DNA of 64,000 nucleotides from Serratia sp. DD3 (GTDB lineage: Bacteria; Pseudomonadota; Gammaproteobacteria; Enterobacterales; Enterobacteriaceae). Position 1 is the first letter of the stretch. Each line of letters starts with the position of its first letter. The stretch lies in the NCBI RefSeq assembly GCF_000496755.2, contig NZ_AYKS02000017.1, forward strand, positions 23,672 through 87,671, in the 5' to 3' direction. Below, piece after piece: positions 41,454 through 51,738 of the stretch. The position numbers and the translations under genes were made by a program. Below the pieces are notes generated by a model, which made no database searches, was not told the DNA's origin, and saw only the letters and a list, made by a program, of their open reading frames with translations.

Positions 41454-44066
41454 CTATGCCGCTGCTTCCTGTTCTGCTGCAACCCGGTTTCTCGCTACAC
41501 CATGAGGAATAAATGACATGATCCACAGCGCCAGCGAGGTGAAACCAACCAAAATTTTACGAATAATCGGTGGTGCATAATCCGCCATGTGCTGATAACC
41601 ATGGAGGCCCAATAGCAAAACATCACGCAAACTGCTTGCCGGTTTATCTTCCGGGTATTCATCCTGCCACAGTGTCCAGGTATCAGCACGGGCAAAAGTA
41701 CACTGAATAAATTCGATATTTTGTTGCGTTGAGAGAGGTAACAGGCGAAAACCGGCATACAGGCCATTAGCTCTGGTCACTACGCAGGGGAAAGTGAACT
41801 CCTGCTGACCCCGCTTGAGGAGCAAGGTGACCGGGTCCTGCACGTTAAACGGGGCCGACACGCGCATTTTTACCCCGACCCCACCATCCGAATAGTCGTG
41901 CAGTGTACAAGGGAACAGGTGCCCATCGGCACGGGCGACTGCCGCAGGCATACTTAACTCTACCCGGTGTGACTGCCGCACCTGCTTGGCTTCCACCGCC
42001 ACCGCCATGGCACCACCCAGAATAATGATGTTATAGATCACCCACACCAAGCTGATAAACACCGTCATCGTCTCATTGGGTGGGCCGTAGAATAGTCGCC
42101 AGAACCCAAACAGCAGACCGGCAAAATTAAACATCACCAGAATCAGATACGGGCGGCTGATCACCCAATCCACATGGTCCTGATCCACCAGCCCGCCTTT
42201 AGCCGTCACATTGAATTTACCTTTATGTGGGCTAAACAATGCCACGGTGGTTGGCCGGGCGATATACCAGGCCATCACGGTTTCATAGATTTCACTCCAG
42301 AAAGAGTGGCGATATTTCCCCTGAATACGCGAGTTCGTCAGGCTGGCATGAATCATATGTGGAATCACAAACAACGCAATCATCAATGCGGGTGCAAAAA
42401 TGATATAGGCATGGAATAACAGGAACGCCAAAGGGGCGGTCAGGAAGATCAAACGCGGAACTCCGGACAGAAAATGCAACATCGCGTTGACATAACATAA
42501 CCGCTGCACCAGTTTCAGTCCTTTCCCTAGTAACGGGTTATCCAACCTGAAAATTTGCACCATGCCACGGGCCCACCGAATACGTTGGCCAACATGGGCA
42601 GACAAGCTTTCTGTCGCCAAACCCGCCGCTTGCGGAATACGAATATAGGCTGAGGTATGCCCCTGGCGATGCAGACGCAGCGAAGTATGCGCATCCTCTG
42701 TCACGGTTTCGACGGCGATACCGCCGATTTCATCCAGTGCGCTACGCCGCAGAATGGCACAAGAACCACAGAAAAAAGTGGCATCCCACATGTCGTTACC
42801 ATCCTGCACTAGCCCGTAAAACAGCGTGCCCTCATTGGGTGTCTGGCGAAAACGCCCCAAGTTGCGCTCAAACGGGTCCGGCGAGAAAAAATGGTGTGGC
42901 GTTTGTAACATCGCCAACTTTTTATCCTTAAAGAACCACCCCACCGTCAATTGCAGGTATGAACGGGTTGGCACATGATCACAATCGAAGATGGTGACCA
43001 ATTCACCGGTGGCATAACGCAAGGCGTTATTGATATTGCCGGCTTTAGCATGTTCATGGGTAGGCCGTGCGATGTACTTCACCCCGACCTCCTCAGCAAA
43101 CTGTTTAAACTCAGGGCGATTACCATCATCAAGAATGTAGATATTCAATTTCTCTTTCGGCCAATCAATCCCCAACGCCGCATAAACAGAAGGCTTGACG
43201 ACGCTCAAATCTTCGTTGTAAGTGGGGATCATCATATCCACGGTTGGCCAGGTGCTGATATCATCCGGCATCGGCACCGGTTGGCGGTGTAACGGCCAAA
43301 TCGTCTGGAAATACCCCAAAACCAGCACTATCCAGGCATAAGTTTCTGCCAGCAGCAGCAGCAGGCCGCAAATCAGGCTGAGGGGATCATCCCAGTTCAA
43401 GGTGGAGCTATAACGCCACCACATATAACGGCCAGAAACCGTGAAGGATAAAACAATTAGCATCAGGCTGGGGAAACGGCCCGGTACTCGCCGCACCACC
43501 ATGGCGATACCCCAGAGTAAGAGGACAAACACAAACTGGGTAAAATAATCGAAAGGTTGCGAGATACAGAGCAAGGCTAACAACCCGGCTACTACGCTGG
43601 CCAGAATAAATAACCAGCGCCGCACCGGTTGGCTGAGTCGATTAATACGCTGCGCCGAACGCTCCTCTACCCCTGATGCCTTCAGGCGACGAGGCAAACG
43701 ATGCAACCCATTGGCGTAACGCACTTTTAGCTTGCGCCAACCCATCGATAAGTAAGAAAAATAACGCCCTATTGGCGAAGGGCCATTATGTGTGATTAAC
43801 AACCACACCACCTGCAGCAAATAACGCAAAATATCTGCCGGGCGCGGCCGATAAGGGGAAATATGCGGAAACCAATAGGTCCGTGCCGCACGTATTTCTT
43901 GCCAAGCGGGTGATTCAAACCGCAATAATACCCAGCCTAATACCACCAGCAACGTGGTAAAAAACGCGCTGAATGCAGATGACCCCGCACGACGATAAGA
44001 GCGATAACGCCCTTGCATCCGCTGATAAACAGGGGGCACCAACAACCAGCCCATTACCCGGCTCAT
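41454..44066 (-). CDS. bcsA: Cellulose synthase catalytic subunit BcsA
   Basis: Inner-membrane GT2 enzyme that polymerises UDP-glucose into beta-1,4-glucan and moves it across the membrane when c-di-GMP binds. 870 residues (E. coli 872). Long N-terminal extension with helices, then the GT domain with ILDDGNRPEF, FDCDHVPTRS, TED (Asp458) and QRIRWARG, the gating-loop region FNVTAKGG, and a C-terminal PilZ domain with RQSHR and DYSDGGVG for c-di-GMP. It overlaps the bcsQ end by 4 nt. Confidence 0.97.
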   Translation of the reverse strand: MSRVMGWLLVPPVYQRMQGRYRSYRRAGSSAFSAFFTTLLVVLGWVLLRFESPAWQEIRAARTYWFPHISPYRPRPADILRYLLQVVWLLITHNGPSPIGRYFSYLSMGWRKLKVRYANGLHRLPRRLKASGVEERSAQRINRLSQPVRRWLFILASVVAGLLALLCISQPFDYFTQFVFVLLLWGIAMVVRRVPGRFPSLMLIVLSFTVSGRYMWWRYSSTLNWDDPLSLICGLLLLLAETYAWIVLVLGYFQTIWPLHRQPVPMPDDISTWPTVDMMIPTYNEDLSVVKPSVYAALGIDWPKEKLNIYILDDGNRPEFKQFAEEVGVKYIARPTHEHAKAGNINNALRYATGELVTIFDCDHVPTRSYLQLTVGWFFKDKKLAMLQTPHHFFSPDPFERNLGRFRQTPNEGTLFYGLVQDGNDMWDATFFCGSCAILRRSALDEIGGIAVETVTEDAHTSLRLHRQGHTSAYIRIPQAAGLATESLSAHVGQRIRWARGMVQIFRLDNPLLGKGLKLVQRLCYVNAMLHFLSGVPRLIFLTAPLAFLLFHAYIIFAPALMIALFVIPHMIHASLTNSRIQGKYRHSFWSEIYETVMAWYIARPTTVALFSPHKGKFNVTAKGGLVDQDHVDWVISRPYLILVMFNFAGLLFGFWRLFYGPPNETMTVFISLVWVIYNIIILGGAMAVAVEAKQVRQSHRVELSMPAAVARADGHLFPCTLHDYSDGGVGVKMRVSAPFNVQDPVTLLLKRGQQEFTFPCVVTRANGLYAGFRLLPLSTQQNIEFIQCTFARADTWTLWQDEYPEDKPASSLRDVLLLGLHGYQHMADYAPPIIRKILVGFTSLALWIMSFIPHGVARNRVAAEQEAAA

Positions 44067-44800
44067 CGCGCCGAACCCTGTAGATTAAGCAAGCACCAGT
44101 TGGCCAAGGTTAATACTTCATCGGCCGCCAGGCTTTCTGGGCGATATTCACCCAGTGGTTGCTTCATCGCCAGCGCTTCGGCCAAGGCTTCATCACGATG
44201 GATCACCAACGGTAACAGCCCCTCCAGGGTTTGCAGCCACAACTGATGCAGATCCTGCTGTAACAGGCTGGCAGCGGAGTAACCATTAACCAGAAAACGA
44301 CAGGCTGCGGGCATCGGTTGCTGATAGAGGCGCGCATGACAATTAGCATCGGGACTCATGAGCTGAAATACCGTATCCGCCAGGGCCAACTGTTGTTCAA
44401 TTACCGGGGTATTCCCCGCGGGCATATCCAGCAGGATCCAGCGATAGTGGCCAGAAGCACGCACTTGCGCTAAAAAGTCGCGCCAGCGCTGCGGCGCTTG
44501 ACGCTGTTGCTGATCAATGCTGCGCTGCTCCGCCAAATTCAAACCACCGAAGGGCAAAAAGTCGAGGTTTTCACAGTAACGCATCGCGCCCTGCTGCCAC
44601 GCCACACCCTCTAGCTCAGCTCGCGCCCAACCACGGTTGAGCCCAACTGGTGTATTAAAGTGCAAGCGCAGTAAATTATCCGGCGACAGATCAATCGCCA
44701 GCACAGACTCCCCTAACTGTTGTAATGACCAAGCCAGTGCTGCCGTTATTGATGTTGTACCAATACCACCACGCACCCCCTGCAGTGCAATTACTGGCAT
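44063..44800 (-). CDS. bcsQ: Cellulose biosynthesis ParA/MinD-like ATPase BcsQ
   Basis: 245 residues, MinD/ParA (SIMIBI) family, needed for cellulose secretion and polar localisation in E. coli together with BcsR and BcsE. Deviant Walker A loop GVRGGIGTTSITAAL (about residues 8-22), in which the usual Lys of GKT is Thr, as in other BcsQ proteins; Walker B-like WILLDMPAG at about 121-129. The frame is intact, unlike E. coli K-12, which carries a stop early in bcsQ. Lies between bcsR and bcsA. Confidence 0.93.
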   Translation of the reverse strand: MPVIALQGVRGGIGTTSITAALAWSLQQLGESVLAIDLSPDNLLRLHFNTPVGLNRGWARAELEGVAWQQGAMRYCENLDFLPFGGLNLAEQRSIDQQQRQAPQRWRDFLAQVRASGHYRWILLDMPAGNTPVIEQQLALADTVFQLMSPDANCHARLYQQPMPAACRFLVNGYSAASLLQQDLHQLWLQTLEGLLPLVIHRDEALAEALAMKQPLGEYRPESLAADEVLTLANWCLLNLQGSAR

Positions 44801-44803
44801 AAC

Positions 44804-45025
44804 TCAAGCACTCCCAGTTTTGTTTGCCAACTCTGCCAACTTAGTTAGTTCTGACAATTCAGACAACAATGGCCAGCGAATCATCATTTTTGTTAGTCGT
44901 TCTTGGCGTGAAATATCGATATAGCTCAATTTCGGCAAAGAAAATGCCTGACTTAGCGCCTTAAGATCATCCGGCATTTCTTGTAGAACGTTAGCCTGAA
45001 AAATCGTCGACTCATCATTATTCAT
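44804..45025 (-). CDS. bcsR: Cellulose biosynthesis small protein BcsR
   Basis: 73 residues (E. coli BcsR/YhjR 62). Conserved core LKALSQAFSLPKLSYIDISRQERL and RWPLLSEL matches BcsR; it forms a complex with BcsQ that regulates BcsA activation. First gene of the leftward bcsRQABZC operon, ending 3 nt before bcsQ starts. Confidence 0.9.
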   Translation of the reverse strand: MNNDESTIFQANVLQEMPDDLKALSQAFSLPKLSYIDISRQERLTKMMIRWPLLSELSELTKLAELANKTGSA

Positions 45026-45052
45026 CTTGCCGCCTTAAAATAGGCTAATGTT

Positions 45053-45158
45053 AAGTATATTCGAAATAATCCCAGTTGCCTGACGACAGTTTAAGAATAG
45101 ATCTCAAAATTAAGTCATTGAGCAGCCAACATAGACATAAAGGTCACTTGAAGTATAT
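45053..45158. repeat. Intergenic repeat copy between bcsR and bcsE
   Basis: Begins ATATTCGAAATAATCCCAGTTGCC and ends TCACTTGAAGTATAT, an imperfect terminal inverted pair like that of the copy at 60868-61018; AGCCAACA near the right end also matches. It lies in the 324-bp divergent promoter region of the two bcs operons and could affect either promoter. No other clear promoter element was recognised in the rest of the region. Confidence 0.55.
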
Positions 45159-45349
45159 AACAAGCTTTATAAAAAAAACTGTCATCAGATGAATCTTAGC
45201 AGATAGACTATAAAAAATTGAAGTTACCTGTCAGTGGTGACAGTCAGTAGTAATAGAGTGTGCCTTACATGAAGTTAAGTCTTATCACCCACAAAGATCA
45301 ACCAGGGTAACGTCTGTAAACTGTTTAATTAACAAGTAGAATAGACCAT

Positions 45350-46918
45350 ATGGCGCAATATTTTTCTCTAGGTATCCGACACATTTGGCAAGAGCTGTCG
45401 GAAATGCAAGCCCCAGGGTTCTATTGGGTGAATGCTGATCGCCAGCGCGATGCGGATTTGCTTTGCCAGCAAATCATCGCCGCCCAAGAAGAAAGTCGCT
45501 CATTGGCCCTGATTTGTAGCGGTGACCTACCGGATCAACAGTGGGCAGAGCACTTGTCTGCCGCTAGGCTGAAAAAGTGCCCTTGGTATACCTTACCGGA
45601 AAAAAAGGCCGCACTCTGGCACTTGACTGACGATTTGATGCGCGCGCTAAGGCCGAAAAACCGGCTGCTGATCCTGCTGGCTCATGCCAATTTATGGCAA
45701 ACCTTCACCAGTCAAGAACTGCAATCCTGGGGTAACCAACTCAATAGCTGGTTAGAACAGCAACAATGCACGTTGTTGGTCCTCTGTTACGGTAGCGGTG
45801 TCAACAAGCTTAAGGGGCAACTCGGCGGTGAGCATCGCTTGCTGCATGGATTAGCCAGCCTGCAGTGGCAACAGGACCACGCCCAATATCTGGTTAACTG
45901 GTGGAGTACAGAAAACAGCATCCAAGCCAACCAGTCATTCACTCTGCTCAGCGATGAGCTGGGCTGGCAAGCAAAAGAGAATAATAATCAGCCCTCACCG
46001 ACCCTCGAGCACAACGACAGTAGCCGCTACCTGGCAGAGAAACGAGTGTTGGAAGGGGCGCCTGCGCTGTCAAGCAATTGGCAGTTACTGGAAAATAATA
46101 CCCAAGTGATGCAGCTCGGTATGGAGGCCACCGCCGCCACGCTGATTTTTGCCTTGTACAAAACTGATGAAATTGACCCGTTAGCGCAGCATATCCATAG
46201 TTTGCGCCGCAGCCGTGGGGATGGTTTGAAGATTGCGGTGCGCGAGATGAGTGCCAGCCTGCGCTACAGTGACGAACGGCTACTACTCGCCTGCGGCACT
46301 AATTTGATTGTGCCCCATGTCGCACCGCTTTCCACCTTTTTGACCATGCTGGAAGGTATTCAGGGCCAGAGATTATCGCGCCATATTCCGCAAGATATCA
46401 GCGCCCTGATTGCCGGGGTGCGTCCATTGCAATTAAAAGGTTATCTGCCACCAGAAGAGTTCAACAAAGCCGTGTTATCACTGATGGAAAATACGCTATT
46501 GCCGGAGGATGGCAAAGGTGTGATGGTCGCTTTACGCCCCGCCCCAGGGTTAACTGCTCGCCAGTCGATGACGCTGTGCCATCAGCGCCGCTATGGCGAT
46601 ATCATGACGGTGGCACAGAATCGGTTATTCCTGTTCCTGTCCACCTGCCGCATTAACGATTTGGATACCGCGTTGAAGTTTATTTTCCGTTTACCCGTAA
46701 ACGAAGCATTCAGTAACCGGATAGTATGGTCACAGGATATCGATATTACCGCGCAAATCAGGCTACTGACTCAAGATATTGGGCTATCATTTGACGATAG
46801 TCAGCCGGAAGTCAAAGTTACCAAACCAGCGGTAACCGTAGCAGAGGCGGCGGCGGTTGAACGCCGTGACCCGGTGCCGATTACACTCTTGAGCCGTGAG
46901 CCGGAGGGGGGGGTATGA
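45350..46918 (+). CDS. bcsE: c-di-GMP-binding cellulose biosynthesis protein BcsE
   Basis: Cytosolic protein that binds c-di-GMP and joins BcsRQ and BcsF to the synthase; needed for full cellulose output. 522 residues (E. coli 523): N-terminal REC-like/NTPase-like domains (about 1-210), then a degenerate GGDEF-like domain (about 350-500) with LSTCRINDLDTALKFIF, whose R-x-x-D fits the c-di-GMP-binding I-site. First gene of bcsEFG; its stop overlaps the bcsF start by 4 nt. Confidence 0.94.
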   Translation: MAQYFSLGIRHIWQELSEMQAPGFYWVNADRQRDADLLCQQIIAAQEESRSLALICSGDLPDQQWAEHLSAARLKKCPWYTLPEKKAALWHLTDDLMRALRPKNRLLILLAHANLWQTFTSQELQSWGNQLNSWLEQQQCTLLVLCYGSGVNKLKGQLGGEHRLLHGLASLQWQQDHAQYLVNWWSTENSIQANQSFTLLSDELGWQAKENNNQPSPTLEHNDSSRYLAEKRVLEGAPALSSNWQLLENNTQVMQLGMEATAATLIFALYKTDEIDPLAQHIHSLRRSRGDGLKIAVREMSASLRYSDERLLLACGTNLIVPHVAPLSTFLTMLEGIQGQRLSRHIPQDISALIAGVRPLQLKGYLPPEEFNKAVLSLMENTLLPEDGKGVMVALRPAPGLTARQSMTLCHQRRYGDIMTVAQNRLFLFLSTCRINDLDTALKFIFRLPVNEAFSNRIVWSQDIDITAQIRLLTQDIGLSFDDSQPEVKVTKPAVTVAEAAAVERRDPVPITLLSREPEGGV

Positions 46919-47112
46919 ATGGCATAGACGATATCGTGCAATTAGTGCTGCTGTGCGCAATCATCTTTATTCCTGTGGGATACGTGCTACACCGTCGTCT
47001 CCCTAACTGGCTGCGAACCTGGCAGAATTTACTGTTATCTCCACGTTATTTGAAACCGGCAAAACGATCGGGAAACAAAAACGTGGCCTCTCAAGGCGAA
47101 CATAAAAAATAA
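46915..47112 (+). CDS. bcsF: Cellulose biosynthesis membrane peptide BcsF
   Basis: 65 residues (E. coli 63). One membrane helix at about residues 6-26, followed by the basic LHRRLPNWLRTWQNLLLSPRYLKP segment. In E. coli, BcsF recruits BcsE to the membrane and helps BcsG act. A very purine-rich ribosome site (GGAGGGGGGG) precedes the ATG, and the ATGA overlap with bcsE couples translation. Confidence 0.92.
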   Translation: MNGIDDIVQLVLLCAIIFIPVGYVLHRRLPNWLRTWQNLLLSPRYLKPAKRSGNKNVASQGEHKK

Positions 47113-47114
47113 CT

Positions 47115-48773
47115 ATGACTGATAAAGAAATCACGCAACCTGATAATACGCTATGGCGCTATTGGCGTGGCCTTGGCGGCTGGAATTTTTATTTTTTGCT
47201 CAAGTTCGGTCTATTATGGTTTGGTTATCTGAACTTCCATCCACTGCCTAATTTGGTGTTTATGGCATTCTTGCTGATGCCCATCCCCTCACTAAGGTGG
47301 CACCGCTGGCGGCACAGGATTGCCATTCCTATTGGTATCGGTTTGTTCTATCACGATACCTGGCTGCCCGGGGTGAGCAGTATTATCAGCCAAGGTTCAC
47401 AACTGGCCGGTTTCAGTGCCCACTATATGCTCGAGCTGACCCTACGTTTTATCAATTGGCAAATGATCGGGACGATTTTTGTCTTGCTGGTGGCTTATCT
47501 GTTTATCGCCCAATGGCTACGGATCTCGGTGTTTACCGTTGCTGCGTTGGTTTGGTTGAATCTGGTCAATATCACCGGCCCGGCAGTATCGCTGTTACCC
47601 GCGACCAAGCAGGCGGCGATGGTCCCTGAGACACCTGCGACACCTGCGACACCTGCGGCACCTGCGAGTAACCAACCTGCCGCCAATGCGCCCCCCACTA
47701 ATGAGAATCTCAACGCCTACCTGAACCAGTTCTATGGCGAGGAGCAAAGCCGAGCGACCACCTTCCCAGCCAGCTTGCCGACCGATGCTCAGCCTTTTGA
47801 TGTATTAATCATCAATATTTGTTCACTTTCGTGGTCTGATCTGGATGCGGTCAACCTGCGCAACCATCCGTTATGGGCGAAGATGGATATTCTGTTCACC
47901 AACTTTAACTCGGCGACCGCCTATAGTGGCCCGGCCGCCATACGACTATTACGTGCCAGTTGCGGCCAACCCGCCCATAAAGATTTGTATCAACCGGCCA
48001 GCCAGCAATGTTATCTATTTGATAATTTGGCTAAATTAGGTTTTAAACAGCAACTGATGCTGGATCACTCAGGTGTCTTCGGTGATTACCTAAAAAATCT
48101 GCAGGCCGATGGTGGTCTGCAAGCGCCACTTATGTCTCAAGCTAACATAAGTCACGAACTCACTTCATTTGATGGTGAACCGATATATAACGACCTGCAA
48201 TTACTTAACCAGTGGCTTGAACAGCAGAAAAATGAGGGTAATGCCCGTACTGCGACCTTCTTTAATACCATCCCGTTACATGATGGCAACCGGTTTGTCG
48301 GTTCCAATAAAAGTGCCGACTACCGGCCTCGGGCACAGATGCTGTTAGACCAGTTAAACACCTTCCTGGACGAGCTGGAAAAGTCGGGGCGCAAAGTAAT
48401 GGTAGTGTTTGTACCAGAGCACGGTGCGGCGCTAGCGGGTGATAAAATGCAGATGTCAGGTTTGCGTGATATTCCCAGCCCAAGCATTACGCATATCCCG
48501 GTGGGCATCAAACTGGTGGGCATGCAGGCACCACATCAAGGCAGCCCGCTAGAGATTACAGCCCCCAGCAGCTATCTGGCACTGTCTGAGCTGATCTCCC
48601 GCTTGGTGGATGGTAAAGCGTTCACTGCGGCCAGCGTTAACTGGCAAGCACTGACGGAAGGCCTACCTAAAACTGCCGCGATCTCTGAAAATGATAATGC
48701 CATCGTCATTCAGTACCAGGGGCAACCCTATATTCAACTGAATGGCGGTGATTGGGTGCCTTATCCGCATTAA
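47115..48773 (+). CDS. bcsG: Cellulose phosphoethanolamine transferase BcsG
   Basis: Zinc-dependent enzyme that decorates cellulose with phosphoethanolamine taken from phosphatidylethanolamine. 552 residues (E. coli 559): membrane helices over about residues 25-160, a low-complexity linker, then the periplasmic alkaline-phosphatase-fold domain. Nucleophile Ser271 in TAYSGPAAIRLLRASCGQ (E. coli Ser278), with FVPEHGAAL as a metal-binding segment. The linker holds TPATPATPAAPA, encoded by a 9-bp tandem repeat (47630-47665). Its presence predicts pEtN-cellulose. Confidence 0.95.
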   Translation: MTDKEITQPDNTLWRYWRGLGGWNFYFLLKFGLLWFGYLNFHPLPNLVFMAFLLMPIPSLRWHRWRHRIAIPIGIGLFYHDTWLPGVSSIISQGSQLAGFSAHYMLELTLRFINWQMIGTIFVLLVAYLFIAQWLRISVFTVAALVWLNLVNITGPAVSLLPATKQAAMVPETPATPATPAAPASNQPAANAPPTNENLNAYLNQFYGEEQSRATTFPASLPTDAQPFDVLIINICSLSWSDLDAVNLRNHPLWAKMDILFTNFNSATAYSGPAAIRLLRASCGQPAHKDLYQPASQQCYLFDNLAKLGFKQQLMLDHSGVFGDYLKNLQADGGLQAPLMSQANISHELTSFDGEPIYNDLQLLNQWLEQQKNEGNARTATFFNTIPLHDGNRFVGSNKSADYRPRAQMLLDQLNTFLDELEKSGRKVMVVFVPEHGAALAGDKMQMSGLRDIPSPSITHIPVGIKLVGMQAPHQGSPLEITAPSSYLALSELISRLVDGKAFTAASVNWQALTEGLPKTAAISENDNAIVIQYQGQPYIQLNGGDWVPYPH

Positions 48774-48797
48774 ACCATCTTGCTGGGTATACATGAC

Positions 48798-48819
48798 AAA
48801 GGGCTCAAACGAGCCCTTT
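48798..48819. terminator. Bidirectional terminator between bcsG and dppF
   Basis: AAAGGGCTC-AAAC-GAGCCCTTT, a perfect 9-bp stem with a 4-nt loop, T-rich after it on the plus strand and ending in T on the minus strand too. It sits 25 nt after bcsG and 22 nt after dppF, two convergent genes. Confidence 0.85.
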
Positions 48820-48841
48820 CTTATTGGCAACCCAATCTGTT

Positions 48842-49834
48842 TTAAGACTCGGCGCTTTCATCCTGATCAACAGCAAAACAGGCCACCATTTGGTCACCAT
48901 ACTGCCGCAACTGCGGTTGCAACTGGGTACAGCTACCGAAGGTTCGGCTGCAACGCGCATTGAACGCGCAACCAGGCGGTGGGTTCATTGGGCTCGGGAG
49001 CTCACCGGTCAGTTTGATACGTTCACGTCGCATATCCGGGTTCAGCCGTGGTGTTGCCGAGAGCAACGCCTGGGTGTAAGGGTGACGCGGATTGTTGAAG
49101 ATAGCCTCTTTACTGCCCTTCTCCACACAACGGCCCAGGTACATCACCATCACTTCATCAGCAATGTGTTCCACCACCGACAGGTCATGGGAGATAAAGA
49201 CATAAGACAACCCCAGTTCCTGCTGCAGATCCATCATCAGATTCAGTACCTGCGCACGCACCGAAACATCCAGTGCAGAAACAGGCTCATCGGCAATCAC
49301 CACATCCGGGTTAAGCATCAAGCCACGGGCAATGGCGATACGTTGGCGCTGACCACCAGAAAACATATGCGGATAGCGGTCATAATGTTCCGTTTTCAGG
49401 CCGACTTTCGCCATCATCTCCAGCGCTTTTTCACGCCGTTCAGCACTGCTTAATGAGGTATTGATCAACAGCGGCTCTTCCAGAATCTGCCCCACCTTCT
49501 TGCGCGGATTCAGCGAGCCATAAGGGTTCTGGAATACAATCTGGATCTTCTGGCGGCGTAACTTATCCGCCGTGACATCCGGCTTGAGCAGGTCTTGCCC
49601 TTGGTAGTAGAGCTCCCCCCCGGTGGGCACTTCGATCATGGTCAGTAGACGGCCTAACGTGGACTTACCACAGCCAGATTCACCAACCACGGCCAGTGTC
49701 TTGCCGCGCTCAAGGGTAAAGGAAACGCCATCCAGCGCTTTTACCAGCCGTTCTGGAGCAAACATCCCCTTCTTGACCGGATAATATTTTTTCAGGTCAA
49801 TCGCCTGCAATAAAAAAGGGTGATTCTGACTCAT
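48842..49834 (-). CDS. dppF: Dipeptide ABC transporter ATP-binding protein DppF
   Basis: One of two ATPases of the dipeptide importer. ATG 49834 overlaps the dppD stop (ATGA) and gives 330 residues (E. coli 334); the frame extends upstream to 49873 without conservation. Walker [11 protein letters not shown]-loop [10 protein letters not shown], signature [14 protein letters not shown], Walker [10 protein letters not shown]-loop [10 protein letters not shown], and C-terminal [10 protein letters not shown] cysteine cluster typical of oligo/dipeptide ATPases. Confidence 0.97.
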   Translation of the reverse strand: MSQNHPFLLQAIDLKKYYPVKKGMFAPERLVKALDGVSFTLERGKTLAVVGESGCGKSTLGRLLTMIEVPTGGELYYQGQDLLKPDVTADKLRRQKIQIVFQNPYGSLNPRKKVGQILEEPLLINTSLSSAERREKALEMMAKVGLKTEHYDRYPHMFSGGQRQRIAIARGLMLNPDVVIADEPVSALDVSVRAQVLNLMMDLQQELGLSYVFISHDLSVVEHIADEVMVMYLGRCVEKGSKEAIFNNPRHPYTQALLSATPRLNPDMRRERIKLTGELPSPMNPPPGCAFNARCSRTFGSCTQLQPQLRQYGDQMVACFAVDQDESAES

Positions 49835-50811
49835 TCGGTTGGTCTCCCCGCATCGTCCAGCGGTGTATGACATTTAACCTGGCGGCCGTGAACAGTTTGT
49901 AACTCCGCCTCTTCTACACGGCAACGTTGATTCGCATAAGGGCAACGCGGGTTCAACATGCAACCCTCTGGCCGATCATATTTACCCGGAACCACACCAG
50001 GCAGTGATGCCAGGCGCGCCTTATCGGTGGCAAACTCCGGCAATGCACGGAGCAGCGCCTGAGTATAAGGATGACGCGGTGCGCGGAAAATTTCCGATGA
50101 CTTACCCGATTCCACCACCTGCCCGGCATACATCACGATGATGTGATGTGCCGCTTCCGCCACCAAGGCCAAATCATGGGTGATCAACAGCAGTGCCATA
50201 TTTTCACGCTGTTGTAATTCCAGGAGCAGTTCAATGATCTGCGCCTGAATGGTCACATCAAGGGCGGTGGTCGGTTCATCAGCAATCAGCAGCTTGGGCC
50301 GACAGGCGATCGCCATGGCGATCATCACACGCTGGCTCATGCCACCCGAAAGTTGATGGGGATAAACATCCAACCGCGAAGCAGGATCAGGGATCCCCAC
50401 TTGGGTCAGTAAGTCAATGGCACGCTGGCGACGAGTCCGACGATTGCCCCCCTGATGCACCTTCAAGGCTTCCATGATCTGATAACCGACGGTGTAACAG
50501 GGGTTCAAGCTGGTCATCGGGTCTTGGAAGATCATCGCGACTTCAGAGCCCACCAGATGACGACGCTCTTTTTCAGAAATTTTACGCAGATCCTGGCCAT
50601 TGAACTCCAGTTTATCTGCCATTACTTTGCCGGGGTAATCAATCAACCCCATAATCGCCAATGAACTGACCGACTTACCAGAGCCAGATTCACCGACAAT
50701 ACCCACTACCTGCCCTTGCTCCACACTGTAGCTAATGCGATCTACCGCACGGAACGGCGCATCATCATCACCGAAGTGCACCGAAAGCTTTTCTACATTT
50801 AATAATGCCAT
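49831..50811 (-). CDS. dppD: Dipeptide ABC transporter ATP-binding protein DppD
   Basis: Second ATPase of the importer. 326 residues (E. coli 327). Walker [11 protein letters not shown]-loop [10 protein letters not shown], signature [14 protein letters not shown], Walker [14 protein letters not shown]-loop [11 protein letters not shown]-terminal [11 protein letters not shown] cysteine cluster. It starts 13 nt after dppC and overlaps dppF by 4 nt. Confidence 0.97.
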   Translation of the reverse strand: MALLNVEKLSVHFGDDDAPFRAVDRISYSVEQGQVVGIVGESGSGKSVSSLAIMGLIDYPGKVMADKLEFNGQDLRKISEKERRHLVGSEVAMIFQDPMTSLNPCYTVGYQIMEALKVHQGGNRRTRRQRAIDLLTQVGIPDPASRLDVYPHQLSGGMSQRVMIAMAIACRPKLLIADEPTTALDVTIQAQIIELLLELQQRENMALLLITHDLALVAEAAHHIIVMYAGQVVESGKSSEIFRAPRHPYTQALLRALPEFATDKARLASLPGVVPGKYDRPEGCMLNPRCPYANQRCRVEEAELQTVHGRQVKCHTPLDDAGRPTE

Positions 50812-50824
50812 GATCGGTTCCTCG

Positions 50825-51727
50825 TCACTGCTTCAGTTTGGGGTCGAGAGCATCACGCAAGCCGTCCCCCATCAGGTTAAATGCCAAAACCGTCAGCAGA
50901 ATTGCCACCCCAGGGAAGGTCACCACCCACCAAGCACTTTGTGCAAATTGCAACACATCGGAAAGCATCGTTCCCCATTCCGGTGTCGGTGGTTGTGCCC
51001 CCATCCCCAGAAAGCCGAGTGCGGCCATATCCAGGATGGCGTTAGAGAAACCAAGAGAAGCCTGTACGATCAACGGTGCCAGGCAGTTTGGCAAAATATT
51101 GACAAACATCTGGCGCATCGAACCCGCGCCCGCAACGCGAGATGCCGTGACATAATCACGGTTTACTTCTACCAACACCGCCGCACGGGTCAAACGAATG
51201 TAATGCGGTAAAGCGACAAAGGTGAGTGCCAACGAGGCGTTGACAATTGACGGGCCAAATACCGCTACCAGCACCAAAGCCAACAGTAAGCTTGGCAGCG
51301 CCAGCATAATATCCACGACGCGCATGATGATGGCATCCACCACCCCGCCAAAATACCCGGCCAACATGCCGAAAAACACACCCATAATCAGCGAAAGCAC
51401 CACCACCAGGCAACCTACCAGCAGTGAAAGCCGAGCACCATACATCAAGCGTGACAAGACATCACGCCCTACATCGTCAGTGCCCAAAAGATACTGCCAA
51501 CTGCCCCCGTCCATCCAGACTGGCGGTTTGAGCAAGGCATCTCGGAACTGGTCAGCAGGGTCATGCGGAGCCAGGAACCCTGCCCCTAACGCCACCACCA
51601 ACATAATGATGATATAAACCAGACCGACAACGGCCCCTTTATTGCGCTTAAAATAGTGCCAAAACTCCTGGAAGGGGGTCATTGGCTTCGGCGCGCCTTT
51701 CACTACAGACTCGGTAACTTGAGACAT
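50825..51727 (-). CDS. dppC: Dipeptide ABC transporter permease DppC
   Basis: Inner-membrane channel subunit paired with DppB. 300 residues, the E. coli length, with six helices, a cytoplasmic N-terminus and the EAA-loop segment [22 protein letters not shown] that docks the ATPases. Followed 13 nt later by dppD. Confidence 0.96.
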   Translation of the reverse strand: MSQVTESVVKGAPKPMTPFQEFWHYFKRNKGAVVGLVYIIIMLVVALGAGFLAPHDPADQFRDALLKPPVWMDGGSWQYLLGTDDVGRDVLSRLMYGARLSLLVGCLVVVLSLIMGVFFGMLAGYFGGVVDAIIMRVVDIMLALPSLLLALVLVAVFGPSIVNASLALTFVALPHYIRLTRAAVLVEVNRDYVTASRVAGAGSMRQMFVNILPNCLAPLIVQASLGFSNAILDMAALGFLGMGAQPPTPEWGTMLSDVLQFAQSAWWVVTFPGVAILLTVLAFNLMGDGLRDALDPKLKQ

Positions 51728-51738
51728 CAGAGCGCCCC

